A program made the position numbers and the translations under genes. The notes under the pieces are model-generated. The model was not told the origin of the DNA. It did no database searches and worked only from the letters and a program-made list of their open reading frames with translations. Source: Mycobacterium sp. 050128 (lineage in GTDB: Bacteria; Actinomycetota; Actinomycetes; Mycobacteriales; Mycobacteriaceae). Taken from it: DNA of 64,000 bases. The stretch covers positions 1,612,001-1,676,000 of the forward strand of contig NZ_JAZGLW010000001.1 in the NCBI RefSeq assembly GCF_036409155.1, given 5' to 3'. Below, in pieces: positions 27,575-38,181 of the stretch (position 1 is its first letter; every line of letters begins with the position of its first letter).

Positions 27575-28459
27575 ATGAACCAGTCGCAGCCGCCCACCGA
27601 CCAACTCGCCGATGCCTGGCGTCGTCACCGCCCCTACCTGGTCAACCTGGGGTATCAAATCCTCGGTGACGTCGGCGACGCCGAAGATGTTGCGCAAGAA
27701 GCATTTCTGCGTCTGTCGCGGACCGGGACCGACGAGGTCGACGACATCCGCGGCTGGCTCACCGTCGTCACGAGCCGGCTCTGCCTCGACCAGGTGCGCT
27801 CGGCGCGAACGCGCTACGAGCGGTTGACCGATCCCGACCATGGCGATCCCGGCGCCGACGTCGCCGAGTCGCGCAGCCTGGACCCGGCGGATCGGGTCAC
27901 CCTGGACGACGAGGTCCGCGCCGCGTTGATGGAAGTCTTGCGACGGCTCAGCCCCGGCGAACGGGTCGCGTTCGTGCTGCACGACGTGTTCGGCGTCCCG
28001 TTCGAGACGATCGCCGAAACAGTGGGACGCCCGGTCGGCACCTGCCGTCAACTGGCGCGGCGTGCCCGCTCGAAATTCACTGCGGCGCAGCCGAAGGCCG
28101 GTGAAGTGGCCCCCGCCGAGCATCAGCTGGTCACCGAGAAATTCATCACCGCCTGCGCCAACGGCGACATCGCGGCGCTGACGGCTGTCCTGGACCCGAC
28201 AGTCTGGGGTGTGGGCACCGTCCTTGCCGACCCGGCGCCGCCACCGCAGATCAACCATGGTCCGCAGGCGGTGGCCACCAACCTGATGCGCTATCTGGGG
28301 CCGGGCGTCACCCTGGTCAGCGGTCCCGCCGGGCAACCGGTGGTGCTCGCGTTCGCCGAGCGCCGGCTTTTCGCCGCCATCGTGTTGACGATGCGCGGCG
28401 CCCTCGTCACCAAGATCGAGGCGATCGCCGACCCGTCGGCGCGGATCGCGGCCGGCTGA
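27575..28459 (+). CDS. SigI/SigJ-like ECF sigma factor with SnoaL-like C-terminal domain
   Basis: A 294-residue sigma-70 family protein. Region 2 spans about residues 12-80 (GDAEDVAQEAFLRL, GWLTVVTSRLCLDQVRS) and region 4 about 110-165 (LSPGERVAFVLHDVFG, GRPVGTCRQLARRAR). A C-terminal SnoaL-like extension runs from about residue 180. It is close to M. tuberculosis SigI and of the ECF41 type, in which the extension modulates activity and no membrane anti-sigma is encoded nearby. None is seen here. It probably drives its own gene and the divergent reductase. Confidence 0.9.
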   Translation: MNQSQPPTDQLADAWRRHRPYLVNLGYQILGDVGDAEDVAQEAFLRLSRTGTDEVDDIRGWLTVVTSRLCLDQVRSARTRYERLTDPDHGDPGADVAESRSLDPADRVTLDDEVRAALMEVLRRLSPGERVAFVLHDVFGVPFETIAETVGRPVGTCRQLARRARSKFTAAQPKAGEVAPAEHQLVTEKFITACANGDIAALTAVLDPTVWGVGTVLADPAPPPQINHGPQAVATNLMRYLGPGVTLVSGPAGQPVVLAFAERRLFAAIVLTMRGALVTKIEAIADPSARIAAG

Positions 28460-28470
28460 AGCGCGACGGG

Positions 28471-29724
28471 TCAGCTCGCACGGTCGGGGCTCGTCCCGAA
28501 AAACCCGGCGATCAGCGCGGTGGCCTGCAGCAACTTGCGCCGGGTGGGGCGGCCCATCTCGTGCGTCACGTCGATGACGCCGCCGGGGCGCAGGTGCGGG
28601 TCGTAGGGGACCTCGACCACCGGCTGTCCGTGGTCGACGAACTCGCGGGCCAGCAGCGCCCGGGTGCGCTTGTCGGCGTGCCCGTCGGAGTCGTTGAGCA
28701 CCACGATCGTGTTGTGCAGCAAGTCGGTCATGCCCTGATCCGACAGCCACTCCATGGTCCGGGCGGCCGCGGACGCCCCATCGGCCCACGGCGAGGACAC
28801 CACGATCAGCGCATCGAGGTCGCGCAGCACTTCCTGGGTGACCGGTGAATCCATCGTCGAGCCGCAGTCGATGACCGAGATCGTGAAATAGCGATCCAGC
28901 CGCGACGCCGCCTCCCGGTAGATCGCGGGATCGAGCACCCGGCGGGGACCGGACGCCGGTTCGCCGGCGAGCACATGTAGGCCCACCGCGTTGCGGCCCA
29001 CTCGCTCGGCGACATCGGTGAAGGTCTCGAGGTTCTTGTCGGCGGTCAATTCCCAGAACGAACTCGTCGACCGCGGATCGATCCTGCTGCTCAACCGGCC
29101 GAAGGCGGTATCGGCGTCGATTGCCACCACATGGTCCTGCCCGCGACGGAGCTCGGCGAACAGCGACCCGACACTGGCGGCGACGGAGGTCTTCCCGACA
29201 CCGCCCTTACCCACGACGCCAACCTTGTGTTTGCCGCGGAAGGCGGTGCGGATGGTGGCTTCGAATTGGGCGTCCTGGAGTTGCGCGGGTGACGGACCCA
29301 GCTTGACGAGGCCAAAGGTGAGCAGCCGCAGGAGGCGCCGCCACCCGGTGTCTGGCACTTCGGGCCCGTCGGTCGGCACCAGGGCGCGCTCGGGTACCGG
29401 GATGACGGGTGCCGGAGTGGGAGCCGGCGGCTGTGCGGGTGGCCCGGCGGGTCGCACCGGGGGCGCGGGAGCGGCCTGCTGGCGCGGCTGTCCCACCGGC
29501 GGCTGTCCCACCGGTGGCTGACGCGGAGGTGGCGGCCCGGCGGGTGGCCGCGGCTGGGGCGACTGCGGTGGCCGTGGCGGAAACGACGGCGGCGGGGCGG
29601 GTCGCCGCGGCGCGGGAATCGCTGAGGGCGGCGCGCTTCGCTGGCCACTGGGAGGGGGACCGGCGGGGGTGCTGGGCCGGTCGGGCTGCAGACGGTCCCG
29701 CAGGAATTCGTCGCGCTCGTTCAT
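28471..29724 (-). CDS. MinD/EspI-like ATPase (Rv3860-like)
   Basis: A 417-residue protein. Residues 15-140 are Pro-rich and disordered (repeats of PPVGQ). A ParA/MinD-type domain follows with deviant Walker A KGGVGKT near residue 171 and AIDADTAFGRL after it. It has the same architecture as EspI at 9188-11128 and is its likely paralogue; Rv3860 holds the same place beside gltB in M. tuberculosis. ATG 29724 follows GAGGAG. A role in ESX-1 is only suggested by the resemblance. It converges with the sigma gene 11 bp away. Confidence 0.87.
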   Translation of the reverse strand: MNERDEFLRDRLQPDRPSTPAGPPPSGQRSAPPSAIPAPRRPAPPPSFPPRPPQSPQPRPPAGPPPPRQPPVGQPPVGQPRQQAAPAPPVRPAGPPAQPPAPTPAPVIPVPERALVPTDGPEVPDTGWRRLLRLLTFGLVKLGPSPAQLQDAQFEATIRTAFRGKHKVGVVGKGGVGKTSVAASVGSLFAELRRGQDHVVAIDADTAFGRLSSRIDPRSTSSFWELTADKNLETFTDVAERVGRNAVGLHVLAGEPASGPRRVLDPAIYREAASRLDRYFTISVIDCGSTMDSPVTQEVLRDLDALIVVSSPWADGASAAARTMEWLSDQGMTDLLHNTIVVLNDSDGHADKRTRALLAREFVDHGQPVVEVPYDPHLRPGGVIDVTHEMGRPTRRKLLQATALIAGFFGTSPDRAS

Positions 29725-30383
29725 GGGCTCCTCGGTGCCAGGCGATCGATCGTGGCGCGCTGGGCCGGCCGCAGCGGACCCGGCCCGTATCGGCCCAGTA
29801 TCTCCCCACGCGCTCCTCATTTGTATCGCGCAAACTCGGTAGGCCCTAACGCGGTGCCGGTGTGACGGTTGGGGTCCCCGCCGGGCGTGCCGGTGCGCGA
29901 TACGGGCGGCATGGCTGCCACGACTTATCGAGATCGGTCGCGCGGATGCGCGGTCGCACTGTGATCACGGCCATCCCCGCGCCGTCCGAAGGACGGCGTC
30001 ACAGCAAACCCGATCCGGCGATCAGACCATGAGCGGCCCGTTTCGGGTCCGCGCTGTCGCGGGGGGATTGTCGGCGGTTAGAACACATTTGGCCGGGTTA
30101 CCGATCGTTGCCGCAGCGAATTTACGTTGCCGCTAGCTGCCGGGTTAGACTTGTCCAAGTTGGCATGTCAGGCGGTTTTTGTCATATCGTTTTACGACTT
30201 GTCGAGACCGGGTACACGCCACCGTTCAGCGCCGCACGGACGATTCCCCCATCGGATCATTTTCCGCCTGGGGGACAGCCTATCGACAAGACCGAAGGGG
30301 TCGGCTCGCAACCTCCGGGTGCAGCCCCGTCGGAGCCACTTAAAACGGCCGCGCAGCAGGTTCTGGTGAAGAGGCAGGTGCAT
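29725..30383 (+). promoter_or_regulatory. gltB upstream region and structured leader
   Basis: 659 bp without a supported gene. A hairpin GCCGTCC-GAA-GGACGGC lies at 29981-29997. TAGACT (30146-30151) is a possible -10 for gltB and would give a leader of about 225 bases. Within it, GGCTC (30303-30307) pairs with GAGCC (30333-30337) around CGGG/CCCG, next to GACC-GAAGG-GGTC, so the RNA is likely folded. The last 92 codons upstream of gltB are open in the gltB frame but are not needed by the protein. Confidence 0.4.
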
Positions 30384-33300
30384 ATGACGCCCACGCGCGT
30401 TGGGTTGTATAACCCCGCGTTCGAGCACGATTCGTGCGGGGTTGCCATGGTCGTCGACATGCACGGCCGACGGAGCCGCGACATCGTCGACAAGGCGATC
30501 ACTGCACTGGTCAACCTCGAGCATCGTGGCGCCCAGGGCGCCGAGCCGCGCAGCGGTGACGGCGCGGGCATCCTGATTCAGGTCCCGGACGCATTCCTGC
30601 GCGAAGTCGTGGACTTCGAACTTCCCGCGCCGGGCAGCTACGCCACCGGTATCGCGTTCCTGCCGCAATCTTCCAAGGATGCCGCGGCCGCGTGCGCCGC
30701 GGTGGAGAAGATCGCCGAGTCCGAGGGCCTGACGGTCCTGGGCTGGCGCAATGTGCCCACCGACGACTCGTCGCTGGGTGCGCTGTCCCGCGACGCGATG
30801 CCCACCTTCCGGCAGGTGTTCATGACCGGCGCTTCCGACATGACGCTGGAACGCCGTTGCTACGTCGTGCGCAAGCGTGCCGAGCACGAACTCGGTACCA
30901 AGGGCCCGGGCCAAGACGGACCCGGCCGCGAAACCGTATATTTCCCAAGCCTTTCCGGTCAGACAATGGTTTACAAGGGCATGCTGACCACTCCGCAACT
31001 CAAGGCCTTTTACCTCGACCTGCAAGACGACCGGATGACCAGCGCGCTGGGCATCGTGCACTCCCGCTTCTCGACCAACACCTTCCCGTCCTGGCCGCTG
31101 GCGCACCCGTTCCGGCGTATCGCCCACAACGGCGAGATCAACACCGTCACCGGAAACGAGAACTGGATGCGCGCCCGTGAGGCGCTGATCAAAACCGACA
31201 TCTTCGGGTCGGCCGACGACCTGGAGAAGTTGTTCCCGATCTGCACGCCGGGCGCATCTGACACCGCGCGCTTCGACGAGGCGCTGGAATTGTTGCACCT
31301 GGGCGGGCGCAGCCTGCCGCACGCGGTGCTGATGATGATTCCGGAGGCCTGGGAGCGCAACGAGACCATGGACCCGGCGCGGCGCGCCTTCTACGAGTAC
31401 CACGCATCGCTGATGGAACCGTGGGACGGCCCGGCGTCGATGACATTTACCGACGGCACCATCGTGGGCGCCGTGCTGGACCGCAATGGCCTTCGCCCGT
31501 CCCGTATTTGGGTCACCGAGGACGGTTTGGTGGTGATGGCGTCCGAGGCGGGCGTCTTGGACCTGGACCCGTCGACGGTGGTGAAGCGGATGCGCCTGCA
31601 GCCGGGCCGGATGTTCCTGGTGGACACCACCCAGGGCCGCATCGTCTCCGACGAGGAGATCAAGGCCGAGCTGGCCGCCGAGCACCCGTATCAGGAGTGG
31701 CTCGACAAGAACCTGGTGCCGCTCGAGTCGTTGCCGCAGGGTACCTACGTGCGGATGGCGCACGATCGACTTGTCATGCGGCAGTTGGCCTTTGGCTACA
31801 CCTACGAGGAGCTCAACCTGCTGGTGGCGCCGATGGTGCGCACCGGCGCCGAGCCGATCGGGTCGATGGGCACCGATACCCCGGTCGCGGTGCTCTCGCA
31901 GCGCCCCCGGATGCTCTACGACTACTTCCACCAGCTGTTCGCCCAGGTGACCAACCCACCGCTGGACGCCATCCGCGAAGAGGTGGTGACCAGCCTGCAG
32001 GGCACCACCGGCGGTGAGCGCGACCTGCTCAGCCCGGACGAGTACTCGTGTCACCAGATCATGCTGCGCCAGCCGATTCTGCGTAACCACGAGCTGGCCA
32101 AGCTGATCAACCTGAATCCCGATGACGCGGTCAACGGACGCCCACATGGCATGCGCTCCAAGGTGATTCGCTGTCTGTACCCGGTCGCCGAGGGTGGCGC
32201 CGGGCTGGCAGCCGCGCTGGAAGAGGTGCGTGCGCAGGCGTCGGCCGCGATCGCCGATGGCGCCCGGGTGATCATTCTGTCCGACCGCGATTCCAATGAG
32301 CAGATGGCGCCGATACCGTCGCTGCTCGCCGTCGCCGGCGTGCACCACCACCTGGTGCGCGATCGGACCCGCACCCATGTGGGTCTGGTCGTCGAATCCG
32401 GCGATGCCCGCGAGGTGCACCACATGGCGATGCTGATCGGCTGCGGCGCGGCCGCGGTCAACCCGTACCTCGCGTTCGAATCGGTTGAGGACATGCTCGA
32501 CCGCGGCGTGATCGACGGGATCGACCGCGACAAGGCGCTGAACAACTACGTGAAGGCCGCCGGCAAGGGCGTACTGAAAGTCATGTCCAAGATGGGCATT
32601 TCGACGCTGGCCTCCTACACCGGTGCACAGCTGTTCCAGGCCATCGGGATCTCTGAGGACGTGCTCGACGAGTACTTCACCGGGCTGGCCTGCCCGACCG
32701 GCGGCATCACGCTGGACGACATCGCCACCGACGTCGCAGCGCGGCACGATCTGGCCTATCTGGACCGGCCGGACGAGCGCGCGCACCGCGAACTCGAGGT
32801 GGGTGGGGACTACCAGTGGCGCCGCGAGGGCGAGTACCACCTGTTCAACCCGGAGACCGTGTTCAAGCTGCAGCACGCCACCCGGACCGGGCAGTACAAG
32901 ATCTTCAAGGACTACACCCGCCTGGTCGACGACCAGAGCGAGCGGATGGCGTCGTTGCGCGGACTGCTGAAGTTCCGCGGCGACGTGCGACCCCCGGTTC
33001 CGCTGGACGAGGTCGAACCCGCCAGCGAGATCGTCAAACGGTTCTCGACCGGAGCGATGAGCTACGGCTCGATCTCGGCCGAGGCGCACGAGACGCTCGC
33101 CATCGCGATGAACCGCCTGGGTGGGCGATCCAACAGCGGTGAGGGTGGCGAGGACGTCAAGCGTTTCGACCCCGATCCCAACGGGGACTGGCGCCGTAGC
33201 GCGATCAAGCAGGTCGCGTCGGCACGGTTCGGCGTCACATCGCACTACCTGACCAACTGTACCGACATCCAGATCAAGATGGCCCAGGGCGCCAAACCCG

Positions 33301-34967
33301 GTGAGGGTGGCCAACTTCCGGGGCACAAGGTGTACCCGTGGGTGGCAGACGTCCGGCACTCCACGCCCGGCGTGGGCCTGATCTCACCGCCGCCGCACCA
33401 CGACATCTACTCGATCGAGGATCTTGCGCAGTTGATCCACGACCTGAAGAACTCCAACCCGTCGGCGCGGGTGCACGTCAAGCTGGTCTCCGAGAACGGC
33501 GTCGGCACGGTCGCGGCGGGTGTGTCCAAGGCACACGCCGACGTGGTGCTGATCTCCGGCCACGACGGCGGCACCGGTGCCACGCCGCTCACCTCGCAGA
33601 AGCACGCGGGTGCTCCATGGGAGCTGGGGCTGGCCGAGACGCAGCAGACCTTGCTGCTCAACGGATTACGCGACCGGATCGTCGTCCAGGTGGACGGACA
33701 ACTCAAGACCGGCCGCGACGTGATGATCGGCGCGCTGCTGGGCGCCGAGGAGTTCGGCTTCGCCACCGCGCCGCTGGTCGTCGCGGGCTGCATCATGATG
33801 CGCGTCTGCCACCTCGACACCTGCCCAGTCGGTGTGGCGACCCAGAACCCGGTGCTGCGGGACCGCTTCACCGGCAAGCCGGAGTTCGTGGAGAACTTCT
33901 TCATGTTCATCGCCGAAGAAGTCCGGGAGTACATGGCGCAGTTGGGCTTCCGCACCTTCAACGAGGCAGTCGGCCAAGTGGGGTCGCTGGACACCACGCT
34001 GGCTCGAGCGCACTGGAAGGCACACAAGCTGGATCTGGCCCCGGTGCTGCACGAGCCGGAGTCCGCGTTCATGAACCAGGACCTGTACTGCAGCTCGCGT
34101 CAGGACCACGGGCTGGACAAGGCGCTGGATCAGCAGTTGATCGTGATGAGCCGCGAGGCGCTGGATTCGGGTAAACCGGTCCGGTTCTCCACCACCATCA
34201 GCAACGTCAACCGCACGGTGGGAACCATGCTCGGCCACGAGCTGACGAAAGCCTTTGGCGGCCAAGGCTTGCCGGATGGAACGATCGACATCACCTTCGA
34301 CGGCTCCGCGGGCAACAGCTTCGGCGCTTTTGTGCCCAAGGGCATCACCTTGCGGGTGTACGGCGACGCCAACGACTACGTAGGCAAGGGCCTGTCGGGC
34401 GGCCGGATCGTGGTGCGGCCGTCGGACAATGCCCCGGTGGACTACGTCGCCGAGGAAAACATCATCGGCGGCAACGTGATCCTGTTCGGCGCCACCAGCG
34501 GCGAGGCCTTCCTGCGCGGTCTGGTCGGCGAGCGGTTCGCGGTCCGTAACTCCGGCGCCCATGCCGTGGTCGAGGGCGTCGGCGATCACGGTTGTGAGTA
34601 CATGACCGGCGGCCGGGTGGTGATTCTCGGCCACACCGGGCGTAACTTCGCGGCGGGTATGTCCGGCGGTGTGGCCTACGTCTACGACCCCGGTGAGGAA
34701 CTGCCGCAGAACCTGAACACCGAGATGGTGGACCTGGAGGCTCTCGACTCCGATGACGCCGAGTTCCTGCACGGCATCATCCAGGCGCACGTCGATGCGA
34801 CGGATTCCGCGGTCGGCCAGCGGGTTCTGGCCGACTGGCACTCCGAGCAACGGCATTTCGCCAAGGTGATGCCCCGGGACTACAAGAAGGTGTTGCAGGC
34901 GATCGCCCAAGCGGAGCGCGACGGCGTCGATGTGGGCAAGGCGATTATGGCGGCGGCGCATGGCTGA
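30384..34967 (+). CDS. gltB: Glutamate synthase large subunit
   Basis: A 1527-residue protein, the same length as M. tuberculosis GltB (Rv3859c). It transfers the glutamine amide to 2-oxoglutarate with GltD and NADPH, central to ammonium assimilation. The class II amidotransferase Cys is residue 18 in [10 protein letters not shown], implying removal of a 17-residue propeptide; this supports ATG 30384 over upstream starts. The FMN/iron-sulfur synthase domain is visible ([23 protein letters not shown]), followed by the C-terminal beta-helix domain ([16 protein letters not shown]). It overlaps gltD by 8 bases. Confidence 0.98.
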   Translation: MTPTRVGLYNPAFEHDSCGVAMVVDMHGRRSRDIVDKAITALVNLEHRGAQGAEPRSGDGAGILIQVPDAFLREVVDFELPAPGSYATGIAFLPQSSKDAAAACAAVEKIAESEGLTVLGWRNVPTDDSSLGALSRDAMPTFRQVFMTGASDMTLERRCYVVRKRAEHELGTKGPGQDGPGRETVYFPSLSGQTMVYKGMLTTPQLKAFYLDLQDDRMTSALGIVHSRFSTNTFPSWPLAHPFRRIAHNGEINTVTGNENWMRAREALIKTDIFGSADDLEKLFPICTPGASDTARFDEALELLHLGGRSLPHAVLMMIPEAWERNETMDPARRAFYEYHASLMEPWDGPASMTFTDGTIVGAVLDRNGLRPSRIWVTEDGLVVMASEAGVLDLDPSTVVKRMRLQPGRMFLVDTTQGRIVSDEEIKAELAAEHPYQEWLDKNLVPLESLPQGTYVRMAHDRLVMRQLAFGYTYEELNLLVAPMVRTGAEPIGSMGTDTPVAVLSQRPRMLYDYFHQLFAQVTNPPLDAIREEVVTSLQGTTGGERDLLSPDEYSCHQIMLRQPILRNHELAKLINLNPDDAVNGRPHGMRSKVIRCLYPVAEGGAGLAAALEEVRAQASAAIADGARVIILSDRDSNEQMAPIPSLLAVAGVHHHLVRDRTRTHVGLVVESGDAREVHHMAMLIGCGAAAVNPYLAFESVEDMLDRGVIDGIDRDKALNNYVKAAGKGVLKVMSKMGISTLASYTGAQLFQAIGISEDVLDEYFTGLACPTGGITLDDIATDVAARHDLAYLDRPDERAHRELEVGGDYQWRREGEYHLFNPETVFKLQHATRTGQYKIFKDYTRLVDDQSERMASLRGLLKFRGDVRPPVPLDEVEPASEIVKRFSTGAMSYGSISAEAHETLAIAMNRLGGRSNSGEGGEDVKRFDPDPNGDWRRSAIKQVASARFGVTSHYLTNCTDIQIKMAQGAKPGEGGQLPGHKVYPWVADVRHSTPGVGLISPPPHHDIYSIEDLAQLIHDLKNSNPSARVHVKLVSENGVGTVAAGVSKAHADVVLISGHDGGTGATPLTSQKHAGAPWELGLAETQQTLLLNGLRDRIVVQVDGQLKTGRDVMIGALLGAEEFGFATAPLVVAGCIMMRVCHLDTCPVGVATQNPVLRDRFTGKPEFVENFFMFIAEEVREYMAQLGFRTFNEAVGQVGSLDTTLARAHWKAHKLDLAPVLHEPESAFMNQDLYCSSRQDHGLDKALDQQLIVMSREALDSGKPVRFSTTISNVNRTVGTMLGHELTKAFGGQGLPDGTIDITFDGSAGNSFGAFVPKGITLRVYGDANDYVGKGLSGGRIVVRPSDNAPVDYVAEENIIGGNVILFGATSGEAFLRGLVGERFAVRNSGAHAVVEGVGDHGCEYMTGGRVVILGHTGRNFAAGMSGGVAYVYDPGEELPQNLNTEMVDLEALDSDDAEFLHGIIQAHVDATDSAVGQRVLADWHSEQRHFAKVMPRDYKKVLQAIAQAERDGVDVGKAIMAAAHG

Positions 34968-36426
34968 TCCAACCGGCTTCCTGAAGTACACACATCGGGA
35001 GCTGCCGCAACGCCGGCCTGTCCCGCTGCGGTTGAAGGACTGGAACGAGGTCTACCAGGAATTCAACGACGACACCCTGCGCGAGCAGGCGACTCGTTGC
35101 ATGGACTGCGGTATTCCCTTCTGCCACAACGGTTGTCCGCTGGGCAACCTGATTCCGGAGTGGAATGACCTGGTGCGCAGGGGCCGGTGGCGCGACGCGA
35201 TCGAGCGGCTGCACGCCACCAACAATTTCCCCGACTTCACCGGCCGGCTGTGTCCGGCACCGTGCGAGCCGGCGTGTGTGCTGGGCATCAACCAGGACCC
35301 GGTCACGATCAAACAGATCGAGCTGGAGATCATCGACCACGCCTTCGACCAGGGCTTCGTCGAGCCGAAGCCGCCGACCAAGCTGACCGGAAAGACGGTT
35401 GCCGTCATCGGTTCGGGTCCGGCCGGTTTGGCCGCCGCCCAGCAGCTCACCCGCGCGGGACACAGCGTCACCGTCTTCGAGCGGGCCGACCGCATCGGCG
35501 GATTGCTGCGCTACGGCATCCCGGAATTCAAGATGGAGAAACGCGTCCTCGACCGGCGGCTGGACCAAATGCGGGCCGAGGGAACCGAATTCCGGGCCGG
35601 CGTCAATGTCGGAGTGGACATCACCGCGCAGCAGCTGCTTGCCGACTTCGACGCGGTGGTGCTGGCCGGCGGTGCCACCGCCTGGCGTGACCTGCCGATC
35701 CCGGGACGGGAACTAGACGGCATCCACCAGGCGATGGAGTACCTGCCGTGGGGCAACCGCGTGCAGGAGGGCGACGACGTGCTGGGCCCGGACGGGCAGC
35801 CGCCGATCACCGCCAAGGGCAAGAAGGTCGTCATCATCGGCGGCGGCGACACCGGAGCCGACTGCCTGGGCACCGCGCACCGGCAGGGCGCGGCGAGCGT
35901 GCACCAGTTCGAGATCATGCCGCGGCCCCCGGAGGAGCGCGCCGAGTCCACCCCGTGGCCGACCTACCCGCTGATGTACCGGGTCTCGTCCGCGCACGAA
36001 GAGGGCGGCGAGCGGGTGTTCTCGGTCAACACCGAGGAGTTCGTCGGCAAGGACGGCCACGTCACCGCGCTCAAGGTTCACGAAGTGACGATGCAGGACG
36101 GCAAGTTCGTCAAGGTCGAGGGCTCCGAGTTCGAGCTCGAGGCGGATGTGGTGTTCCTGGCGATGGGCTTCGTCGGTCCGGAGAAGTCGGGTTTGCTCAC
36201 CGACCTCGACGTGAAGCTCACCGACCGCGGCAACGTCGCGCGCGGGGCCGATTACGAGACCTCAGTGCCCGGCGTTTACGTTGCCGGAGACATGGGCCGG
36301 GGCCAGTCGCTGATCGTCTGGGCGATCGCCGAGGGTAGGGCCGCCGCGGCGGGTGTGGACCGGTATTTGATGGGGTCAACCGCGCTTCCCGCGCCCATCA
36401 AGCCGACGGCCGCACCGCTTCAGTAG
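34960..36426 (+). CDS. gltD: Glutamate synthase small subunit
   Basis: A 488-residue protein (488 in M. tuberculosis). The N-terminal domain holds the Cys clusters for two iron-sulfur centres ([30 protein letters not shown]). FAD binding follows at [12 protein letters not shown], near residue 150, and NADPH binding at [11 protein letters not shown], near 300. It feeds NADPH electrons to GltB. ATG 34960 lies inside the last codons of gltB, giving tight translational coupling. Confidence 0.98.
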   Translation: MADPTGFLKYTHRELPQRRPVPLRLKDWNEVYQEFNDDTLREQATRCMDCGIPFCHNGCPLGNLIPEWNDLVRRGRWRDAIERLHATNNFPDFTGRLCPAPCEPACVLGINQDPVTIKQIELEIIDHAFDQGFVEPKPPTKLTGKTVAVIGSGPAGLAAAQQLTRAGHSVTVFERADRIGGLLRYGIPEFKMEKRVLDRRLDQMRAEGTEFRAGVNVGVDITAQQLLADFDAVVLAGGATAWRDLPIPGRELDGIHQAMEYLPWGNRVQEGDDVLGPDGQPPITAKGKKVVIIGGGDTGADCLGTAHRQGAASVHQFEIMPRPPEERAESTPWPTYPLMYRVSSAHEEGGERVFSVNTEEFVGKDGHVTALKVHEVTMQDGKFVKVEGSEFELEADVVFLAMGFVGPEKSGLLTDLDVKLTDRGNVARGADYETSVPGVYVAGDMGRGQSLIVWAIAEGRAAAAGVDRYLMGSTALPAPIKPTAAPLQ

Positions 36427-36569
36427 TCACACCAGTCACACGAGAAACACGCCGAGAATCGCCCGGCGCGTCTCCCGTAGTTTGCCAGGCTGCGGGTGTC
36501 TAATAACGACCTGTGCGCTTCGTCACAACGGGGCCACGGTTAAACAGATCGATCGCAGGAGTGGTCACT

Positions 36570-36710
36570 GTGCATGTGAACCCAGTACCTAGTTCGCGGG
36601 TGGGGCGAATGGCCTGGTCATTGTTCCGTCACCCCATGAAGAGCCGCGAGTTTCCCGCTAAGCAAGAGCGCCTGGTAACCGCCCAGGAGCTGTTGCTGTT
36701 CGGGACATAA
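36570..36710 (+). CDS. Small conserved mycobacterial protein (Rv3857c-like)
   Basis: A 46-residue frame from GTG 36570, chosen for AGGAG 8 bases upstream; the frame also opens at GTG 36513 (65 codons). It is basic, with SSRVGRMAWSLFRHPM and QERLVTAQELLLFGT. It occupies the position of Rv3857c just after gltD. There is at most one weak hydrophobic segment, and I recognise no function. Confidence 0.5.
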   Translation: MHVNPVPSSRVGRMAWSLFRHPMKSREFPAKQERLVTAQELLLFGT

Positions 36711-36768
36711 CAACCCGACCTATCTATCGGCGATTCCACCGCCAGTTTGCTCGGCGGCACGGAATCGT

Positions 36769-37623
36769 TCATTTCGCCGACAGCAACCCCGAATCCCGGA
36801 TCGCCTCAGCCAGGGGCTCCAGGACGGCCGGGTCGTGCGGCGGCGGTAGGTAGACGATTCCGAGGTCGAGTCCCTCGGCCCCGAGCCCGGCCGCGGTCTC
36901 GATGACCTGTCCGTAGTCGAGGTCGTCGCCGAGGCGAACGTGCGCCGACATGGTGATCTCCTTCGGGTCGCGCCCGATGTCCGCGCAGCGCGCCGCCAGC
37001 ACGTCACGCTTACGCGCGAACTCCTCGGGCGTCCCGCCGGCGAAGTTCCAGTGCTGGGCGTAGCGCGCGGTCAGCGGCAGCGTGCGCTTCTCGCCGCTGC
37101 CGCCGATGCAGATGGGCGGGTGCGGGCGCTGCGGGCCCTTGGGTTCGTTGCGCGCGTCCTTGAGTTGGTAATACTTGCCGTCGAAGTTGGTGGTCTGCTC
37201 ACTGAGCAGGCTGATCAGCACCTGACAGGCTTCCTCGAACCGGTCGAACCGTTCCCTGATGCTGCCGAGTTCGATGCCGTAGGCGCCGGACTCCTCCTCG
37301 TTCCAGCCGGCGCCGATCCCGAGTTCGAGCCGTCCGTTGGAGATGATGTCGAGGGCGGCGGCCATGTTCGCCAGGACCGCTGGGTGGCGGTAGTGGATGC
37401 CGGTGACCAGGGTGCCCAACCGCAGCCGTCTGGTGGCCTGCGCCAGCGCGGTCAGCGTGGTCCAGCCCTCCAGGCACGGGCCGGTGCTGTCGGAAAAGAT
37501 CGGGTAGAAGTGGTCGAACGTCCATCCGGACTCGAAGACGTCGATGTCGTCGGCTGCCTGCCAGACGGCGAGCATCCCGGCCCAGGTGGTGTTTTGCGGT
37601 GAGGTTTTGAACGCGAATCGCAT
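36769..37623 (-). CDS. LLM-class F420-dependent oxidoreductase
   Basis: A 284-residue luciferase-like TIM-barrel protein. Typical segments are MRFAFKTSPQ at the N terminus, RLRLGTLVTGIHYRHPAVLA near residue 67, GRLELGIGAGWNEEE near 97, and PPICIGGSGEKRTLP near 170. Members use coenzyme F420 (or FMN) to reduce or oxidise small organic substrates; the substrate here is unknown. ATG 37623 gives the canonical N-terminal strand. It diverges from the membrane-protein gene 51 bp away. Confidence 0.88.
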   Translation of the reverse strand: MRFAFKTSPQNTTWAGMLAVWQAADDIDVFESGWTFDHFYPIFSDSTGPCLEGWTTLTALAQATRRLRLGTLVTGIHYRHPAVLANMAAALDIISNGRLELGIGAGWNEEESGAYGIELGSIRERFDRFEEACQVLISLLSEQTTNFDGKYYQLKDARNEPKGPQRPHPPICIGGSGEKRTLPLTARYAQHWNFAGGTPEEFARKRDVLAARCADIGRDPKEITMSAHVRLGDDLDYGQVIETAAGLGAEGLDLGIVYLPPPHDPAVLEPLAEAIRDSGLLSAK

Positions 37624-37674
37624 GCCATCGACGCTAGTCGAAATTTATGAAGCGCAACTAAACTCGTGCGCGCG

Positions 37675-38106
37675 ATGAGTACTGCCCTCGGGATCGACAC
37701 CAAGATCACCCTGCTGTCCGCCGGCCTGATCTTTTTGCTCGCACTGGTGCTCGGAGTCTGGAAGTACCGGCAGATCATGACGTCCGAGGATCACCGGGCG
37801 CATCCCTACGTCGACATCGCCCACCGGGCTGCGTTGCTCTACTCGTTCGCGACGCTGTTGCTCGCGGTCTTCGTCGAGCTCAGCGCCTGGCCCACCTGGA
37901 TCAACCTGACCGCGGCGATGGTGGTCGTGTTCTTCTTCGTGGCGGCGATCGCCGCCTACATCGAACACGGCGCGCGGCGCGACACGGTCAACCAATTCGA
38001 GAAGCCGGTGCGCGGGACCGGGGTGGCGATGGCCATGCTGATCGTCGGCGAGATCGGCGGATTTTCGGTGGTTTTCGCCGGCTTCATCGCCGGGCAGCTG
38101 TGGTGA
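37675..38106 (+). CDS. Four-helix membrane protein of unknown function
   Basis: About 143 residues from ATG 37675 (a GTG three codons earlier is possible). Four hydrophobic stretches are visible, near residues 10-25, 53-70, 77-93 and 118-138, with a His-rich loop (EDHRAHPYVDIAHRAA) between the first two. The sequence looks like a genuine inner-membrane protein with good coding character, but I recognise no family. It ends 75 bp before the PHP-domain gene on the same strand. Confidence 0.78.
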   Translation: MSTALGIDTKITLLSAGLIFLLALVLGVWKYRQIMTSEDHRAHPYVDIAHRAALLYSFATLLLAVFVELSAWPTWINLTAAMVVVFFFVAAIAAYIEHGARRDTVNQFEKPVRGTGVAMAMLIVGEIGGFSVVFAGFIAGQLW

Positions 38107-38181
38107 GCGGGCAGGTGTGGCGATGATCTTCGGCACCCGGCTCGGCGGCGCGGGCAGTCATCGCGCAGGCACACTGGAGCC

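Noticed and set aside
29981..29997. GCCGTCC-GAA-GGACGGC hairpin as a terminator
   Set aside because: No plus-strand gene ends before it, and no T run follows in either direction.
30290..30340. SAM-riboswitch-like core (GCAACC followed by GGGTGC) in the gltB leader
   Set aside because: The other conserved SAM-riboswitch elements, including the kink-turn helix and the closing P1, are not evident, and gltB is not a usual target.
30108..30383. In-frame extension of GltB by 92 residues
   Set aside because: The catalytic Cys must follow a short propeptide; ATG 30384 gives Cys18 and the length of the M. tuberculosis protein.
30192..33359. Very long open frame of 1055 codons on the minus strand opposite gltB
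   Set aside because: It is the antisense shadow of a certain gene in high-GC DNA; its composition is His/Arg/Gln-rich and matches no family.
36441..36475. Imperfect hairpin after gltD as a terminator
   Set aside because: The stem has a bulge and no T tract, so it is too weak to list.
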